Origin: Urophycis tenuis
Lineage: Eukaryota > Chordata > Actinopteri > Gadiformes > Phycidae
DNA: 64,000 nucleotides
Direction of reading: 5' to 3'
Assembly (NCBI GenBank): GCA_036785325.1
Contig: JAXIVH010000135.1
Location: forward strand, 263,226-327,225
Made by a program: the position numbers and the translations under genes. The notes under the pieces were generated by a model. That model was not told where the DNA came from, ran no database searches, and worked only from the letters and a program-made list of their open reading frames with translations. Of this stretch, positions 59,009-64,000 are shown piece after piece (position 1 is the stretch's first letter; each line of letters opens with the position of its first letter).

Positions 59009-59164
59009 GCCCTACATTCATCAATGTAAGTTTACCACTCTATGCTGGAGTCACACAATGCACATTAGGTTCTAGTGGTTGGAGTGGGAGGGATCTCCTG
59101 TACTCCTCATCCCCAAAGGTTCCGTCCTCTTTTGTGTCTGTTTATATATTGTCAGGAGACTGCA

Positions 59165-59480
59165 CTGCATGCAGAATGTACTATGAAACCCTGTAGACGC
59201 TTTGTGCATAAGAGGTCACATGAGAGGTTAAGAGATCCCACAGAAACTTGGGGTAGAATCCTGCTGTTCCATGAAGCCCTTTGATGCACAGATTACACAA
59301 GTAGATATTCATCAGCTCGTGAAGGTGTTTATTTATAATGATTATAAAAATGACTGATATATTGAGAAAGAGAATTGCAATATACCACAATAAAGAAAAG
59401 GAAAAGAGAATGATCTTTTGTTCCATAGTGTAATTTAAACCGGAAAGCGTAAACAGTGTTATCACTGAAACATTGTTTTT
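59165..59480 (-). pseudogene. Type II odorant receptor fragment, unit D
   Basis: The minus strand reads NVSVITLFTLSGLNYTMEQ through TM1 and TM2 to FYPKFLWDLLTSHV. This aligns with the first hundred or so codons of the receptor at 62,620-63,594, with substitutions (KHLHELMN for KHLHEPMY). The initiator region is replaced by unrelated sequence at 59,480, and the gene stops near TM3 at 59,165. A remnant of a lost receptor. Confidence 0.85.
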
Positions 59481-60840
59481 ATTAGCAGGCTAGCCGAAAC
59501 TGCCGAAGCCTAGCACCAGCGAACTAGACTGAACTAGAAGAACTGAATGAAATTTGTTGAAAATATCTCCAACTATAAATAACACACAGGCTAACTTGGA
59601 AATGAGGTCCTATGTCCAAAATTCCAAACTACCCCTTTAATGTTTTTAATAGTATCTTCTATATTTCTGATCTGTTTAATGTTGTCCTGTCGACCACATC
59701 AGTAATAAACTGTGTACTCACAACCAATTTTCAAACTGTTTCATCCAAATTAATTAAACAGGGTGGGAAATTAGCCAATGCTAAATGCAGGGGTTTTTTT
59801 TCAAACTTTTAAGTGAAATGGTGGAATGGTGGACCAACAATAAAAACATTCTGTAAAAAGTTATGATTTCTTTATCTGGAGGGCTAACCCTAGTAAATGT
59901 TATAAGATAACAAACAAAGAGACACACTTTTATTTATATATTAATAAAAATGGTAAACCAACTTCATGATGTATTTTAACTCGATGTACAAGAATCCAAC
60001 AATGTGCCCTCAAATCACCTATTCATCCCGATACAAAATCTAATAAGAAAAAACAACTCATAAGTATGAATTTGTGAAATTTGATTACATTAATTTTCTG
60101 TTATTTGGTGAAAGCTGGTAAGAACCACACATAGATGGGTATATGCATAAAACAAGTATTACAATTTTCAGTAAGGTAGTTTAGCCTAGGTGGATTCCAG
60201 TGACAATCAGTGTGCACTTGCCCTTACAGGGTCGTAACCACGCACAGTGAGGCCCACAAGGCCGCGGCGCTCGGAACTCCGGGCCCCAATAACTGCACTG
60301 TGTGCTTTACCTACATTTGCACCTCTGGCTGTCACTGTGGAGATGTCACCTGAGAAGAGATACGAGCACACAGACATATGATCCATATTTCACGGTCCTG
60401 ATAACTAATACTAAGTGTCACCACTATGATCCATTATGGGACTACTGCTGGAGCTTGTGCATTCAGAGCACCTGAGTGTGAGCTCTGTATGAGACAATAA
60501 CAATCATAAACTCATGTGAGTTATAATCATAATGATATGTGGAAATTGAAAAGTTATGAAAAACAGATATTTTTGCCATTATCGAACTTCATTCCTTTTC
60601 CCCGGCAATACTGGCCTGTTTCAATTATAATAGAAATCAAACTAAAGGCTGTTCATCACCAAGGGAGGGTTGGGAAAGGTGTCATTTTTAAGTAAAATTA
60701 CAACCTGTTCAAATATTCTACACGTCGTCCTTTTAAGCATCAGAAAGATGGTTGAGAACTGTTAAACTCACTAAATATTAAAAAATCATGCACATTTTCC
60801 CCATGTTTTTTTTTATTGCTACATGTTAGACAGAATAAAT
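59481..60840. other. Intergenic DNA, no gene seen
   Basis: AT-rich sequence without supported exons. Positions 59,641-59,710 resemble 63,903-63,970 (TATCTTCTAT, TTTCTGATCTGTTTAATG, CCTGTCGACCACATCAGT). This marks duplicated sequence upstream of both type II receptor copies. Confidence 0.55.
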
Positions 60841-60986
60841 AATGTTAAATATAATAATATATAATATATATAATATATAATTTATTATATAATAATATAA
60901 TAAATATAATATAATAAATATAATAATATAATAATAATATAATAATATAATAATAACAATAACAAAATAAATATAATAATAACAAT

Positions 60987-61046
<60 letters not shown>
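60841..61046. repeat. AT-rich and (AAT)n/(AAC)n repeat tract
   Basis: Irregular ATAATAT sequence, then about twelve AAC triplets, then about ten AAT triplets. The last AAT run is the tail of the L2 copy to the right. Confidence 0.9.
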
Positions 61047-61047
<1 letters not shown>

Positions 61048-61990
61048 CATTATATTTAAAGGAGCCTGTCAAAGCACTCAAGGACACCATACAAGACAAG
61101 TTAAAAAACAAGAAACAGTGGCATACTCTGTCAGTGTTTAACAGAGTATGCCACTTAGAATAAGTGTGTTTTTAGGTGTGATTTAAATGTGGAGACAGAG
61201 TCAGAAGTACGAATGTCTGGTGGGAGAGAGTTGCATAGGCGGGGAGCAGATCGGCTAAAAGCTTTTGACCCCATGGAGGATAGGTTGGCAGATGGAGCTG
61301 AGAGCTGGATGGCAGAAGAGGATCGGAGAGGGCGTGAAGGTGTGTGGATGTGGATGAGTTCAGAGAGATACACTGGTGCCAGGCTGTGAAGGATCTTGAA
61401 AGTAAGGAGTAGAATCTCCTTACTTTCAAGAATAGCATATTAGCTGTCAATCAAGCGGAGCAGCTGTCTGAACAGCGTGTTGAATGTTAGCCGACAGAAG
61501 TCTGCTGCCAAGAGAGTTATGTCGACTAACATTCCATCGATCCGGAGTCCATCCATCCGGATCGAGTCCATCGATCCAGAAGAGAGACGGACGATTGCAA
61601 AATAGATTGAAGTTATCAATAAAACCAATGTTATGGATCTTGCAGACTGGAGCCAGGTGTTGACTGAGGATTCTGGAGAATCGCCCACCTCCATGGGCAT
61701 GAGTTGGTAGCGGACCGCTAATCCACACAACCTTTCCACAGGTGTTTAAGAAGGTAAAAAGGGCGTTTGAGTCCTTTTTAGTCAGCTCCGACTGGCAATG
61801 AGCCGTATCATTGGTTGCTACGTGAACTAGGACCCGGTTAACGGAGGACGGTAGAGCGAAGTAGGTCGGGCAGTTTCTGGAGAATAACTGGCACCGTGCC
61901 TCCGGGAAAGCAGCGTGTGGCTGTGTTGAAGACGCAAGTGTTTCTACTAATTGAGTCTCCTATGATGCATGTGGCAAGAGCGAAGAGGGG
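61018..61990 (-). mobile_element. L2 LINE with internal deletion
   Basis: The minus-strand 3' tail (GGTGTCCTTGAGTGCTTTGA followed by AAT triplets) and the last RT codons (GSKAFSRSAPRLCNSLPP, FKSHLKTHLF) are joined near 61,430 directly to 5' leader sequence. That leader is also found at 22,335-22,560 (GGAGCAGCTGTCTGAACAGC). Endonuclease and most of the RT are missing. The join is marked by a perfect hairpin. Confidence 0.75.
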
Positions 61991-62619
61991 ACAAGGAGAC
62001 AATCGCTGTGGGATTTTTTAATTGCTACATGTAAGACAGAATCATGACAAAACATAAGTCAAAATTTACTCAAGATGACATATTTTGAGTCAAATTACCT
62101 TCTTTTGCCATCCTGCATTTAAGTGGACAGAACAGTGAAGATAAACACAAACAAGTAAAGTATTTGGACTAAACATGAAGTTAACATTCTGTAGTCTTAA
62201 GTGAAAAACCAAAGCCTGAACACACAAAAAACATTTATCTCATTGGGTACATATCTCAGCGTCACAAGGCTATATGAGTCCAGGAAAAACAGTAATTGTC
62301 AATGTATTTTGAATATGTTTTCAGTGGTATTGCTTTGGATTTTTTTTTCTGAATTAGCCATTGGTCATCCTCTTGGTGTAGAGACATCAATTGAGACAGG
62401 GAATACATGGCCAGCGAAAAGGTATACATAGCAATATAAATACAAGCAACGGAAATGTGTTATGTGATATGTTCAAGCATTGTTCTGGTTTCAGCTTTTC
62501 ATTCTAAAGATAGAAAGGGAAATACTGTGGATATTTACAAAGTGTCCCCATGAATAATAAAGATACATTTTGACCAATGTGACATCAAAAGCATACACTT
62601 GGTTGTCTTGAGATTTAAA
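61991..62619. other. 3' flank of the type II receptor, no gene
   Basis: AT-rich flank without supported exons or named repeats. Confidence 0.55.
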
Positions 62620-63594
62620 TTATTTACATTTTAAAGACTGAGGCCTTTCACCTGATTTGAAAGTGTTCTCTTCATTTCTTCTATTGGCAGGAAAAAAGCT
62701 CAGAATCCGGTTTCTAATTTTGGTCAGTTTAAATCCATATATGAGGGGATTCATGAGTGGAGGGATGAGCAGAAATTCTATCGACATGAAGTTCATGAGA
62801 CTTTGAGACAAGTTCTTTGGCCCAAATCGCATGTATAACACATCTAATAATAATGCAAAACTGAAAAGTATAACAGCTAGTAAATGTGGCACACATGTTT
62901 GCATAAACTTCCCCATCTTATCTTTAGATGCTAGGCATGACCTAATTAAATATATGTAAGACAAAATGATAAACACTGCATGGCCAAAATAAAAGAGTAT
63001 ATTAATATATCCTACAATTGTGGTTAACTTGCGTGTAGAGCATGCAAGTTGAACAATCATCCAGTTAACACAGTAGAGTCTGTTTATGTGTGAGCCACAC
63101 AGTGGCATCCCTACCAGTGAGACAGAGTTCATGAACATAGCATAAAGTGGTACAAACCAGGAAAAAAACACAAATATGGAGATCCTCTGTTTAGTCATCA
63201 CTGAATGATACACCAAAGGTCGACAAATAGCCACATATCTGTCATAGGCCATCAGAGCCAGGATGGACAGATCTCCACAGCTTGCAGAATGTATTATGAA
63301 ACCCTGTAGCATGCATTGTGCATAAGAGATCACATGAGAGGTTAAGAGATCCAACAGAAACTTGGGGTAGAATCCTGCTGTTCCATAAAGCCCATTGATG
63401 CACAGATTACATAAGTAGATATACATTGGCTCGTGAAGGTGTTTATCCATAATGATGATAAAAATGACTGATATATTAAGAAACAGAATTGCAATATACC
63501 ACAATAAAGAAAAAGAAAAGAGAACAATCTTTTGTTCCATAGTGTAATTTAAACCGGAAAGCGTAAACAGTGTTATCACTGAAACATTATCCAT
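62620..63594 (-). CDS. Odorant receptor type II
   Basis: Complete intronless olfactory receptor of 324 residues, the only intact member of the second receptor type here. Seven hydrophobic segments and the OR hallmarks are present: KHLHEPMYIYLCNLC, MAYDRYVAICRPLVYHS, KMGKFMQTCVPHL and IPPLMNPLIYGFKL. The N-terminus has NVS and NYT glycosylation sequons. The C-terminal tail is about ten residues longer than in type I, polar and lysine-rich (RRNEENTFKSGERP). It is clearly related to type I but distinct throughout TM4 to TM6. Decayed pieces of the same type lie in units A, C and D. Probable odorant receptor of olfactory neurons. Ligand and exact family not determined. Confidence 0.95.
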   Translation of the reverse strand: MDNVSVITLFTLSGLNYTMEQKIVLFSFSLLWYIAILFLNISVIFIIIMDKHLHEPMYIYLCNLCINGLYGTAGFYPKFLLDLLTSHVISYAQCMLQGFIIHSASCGDLSILALMAYDRYVAICRPLVYHSVMTKQRISIFVFFSWFVPLYAMFMNSVSLVGMPLCGSHINRLYCVNWMIVQLACSTRKLTTIVGYINILFYFGHAVFIILSYIYLIRSCLASKDKMGKFMQTCVPHLLAVILFSFALLLDVLYMRFGPKNLSQSLMNFMSIEFLLIPPLMNPLIYGFKLTKIRNRILSFFPANRRNEENTFKSGERPQSLKCK

Positions 63595-64000
63595 TATGAT
63601 TCACAACAGAATCACCATTAAAAAATAAGGCGTAACACAGAGTAATGAAGTGCTGTAGGAGTGGTACTCATCAACTGCTGGGTCCTGATCTCCATCCACA
63701 GTGTCTGGTTCACTGTTTAAGTCCTCTGTTTGAAGGTTATGACGTTACCTAAGATGTTGAATGAACCAATCGGTGAGCTGATGAGGTCAAAATGACTGCA
63801 CTTACTACTCTTACACCAAAGGAAATTATTATTCCTTCCACTACACTTTGAGCTTCTGGAGTTTGAGATACAATTTACCTCTCCTTTAGAGTTATGTTTT
63901 TTTTATAGTATCTTCTATGTTTCTGATCTGTTTAATGGCATCCTGTCGACCACATCAGTGATAAACTGTGTAGTCACAACGAGTTTTCAAACTATCTCAA
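63595..64000. other. Upstream flank of the type II receptor
   Basis: AT-rich sequence that would hold the promoter and any 5' exon. I cannot recognise a specific regulatory site. Similar sequence near 59,641 belongs to the related receptor fragment. Confidence 0.5.

Larger units (their letters stand above)
38100..59165. repeat. Duplicated receptor unit D, inflated by transposons
   Basis: Same landmarks as unit C, but about 18 kb longer. Two LINEs are inserted at 38,160-42,005. A solo LTR holding a 12-kb transposon lies at 42,252-55,441, and another solo LTR at 56,491-57,354. Between these the flank, the L2 fragment and receptor D align with unit C in order. Confidence 0.8.

Overview
This window is vertebrate, almost certainly teleost, genomic DNA. 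It has intact intronless odorant-receptor (OR) genes of a fish type, very long (CA)n/(TC)n microsatellites, and fish-type L2 and other LINEs, SINE-like repeats, Gypsy, hAT and large TIR transposons. The species cannot be resolved from the sequence alone. No rRNA, tRNA gene, CRISPR or operon was seen.

Layout. Positions 1-17,600 hold no gene I can support. This part is visually richer in GC than the rest and is dominated by simple repeats, with a few SINE or MITE remnants. From about 17,630 to the end is an OR cluster on the minus strand, rebuilt by tandem duplication and transposons. Four copies of one receptor type (type I) lie at 19,079-19,912 (pseudogene), 28,355-29,296, 35,290-36,231 and 58,073-59,008. 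Each sits in a duplicated unit (A-D) with shared flanks. Units B, C and D carry the same L2 fragment downstream of the receptor. A second receptor type (II) is intact at 62,620-63,594 and survives as decayed pieces near 20,560, 36,860 and 59,165, so the ancestral unit probably held a type I plus a type II receptor.

Because the units are paralogous, several insertions can be read against an empty site inside the same window. These are a hAT element (31,564-33,091; empty site 17,852), a solo LTR (42,252-55,441, itself split; empty site 33,664), a second solo LTR (56,491-57,354; empty site near 34,700) and a SINE-like repeat (36,962-37,315; empty site near 20,668).

The most striking object is at 43,005-55,033. 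It is a roughly 12-kb DNA transposon with CACTCTCAGAAA terminal inverted repeats, GGTAC-rich subterminal arms and a 2-bp TA target duplication, inserted into the first solo LTR. It carries two genes on the plus strand. The first is a nine-exon SAM-domain gene resembling SAMD3 (44,050-51,867), with all deduced splice phases compatible. Seven bases after its stop codon comes a C2H2 zinc-finger plus DDE-like transposase (51,875-54,324), broken only by one homopolymer frameshift and one nonsense codon. Inside the first intron of the SAM gene lies another element (45,340-48,180). It has a 3-bp TSD, long inverted arms built of tandem subrepeats, and a spliced remnant of a PIN/XPG-like nuclease. A 463-bp non-autonomous hAT element (43,536-43,998) is nested just upstream of the first exon. 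Its larger relative at 31,673-32,474 carries several GTCACGTGAC palindromes.

How the parts work together: the ORs are independent monocistronic sensory receptors, and the transposons are passengers. The SAM protein and the transposase share one transposon and may act together, but this is inference.
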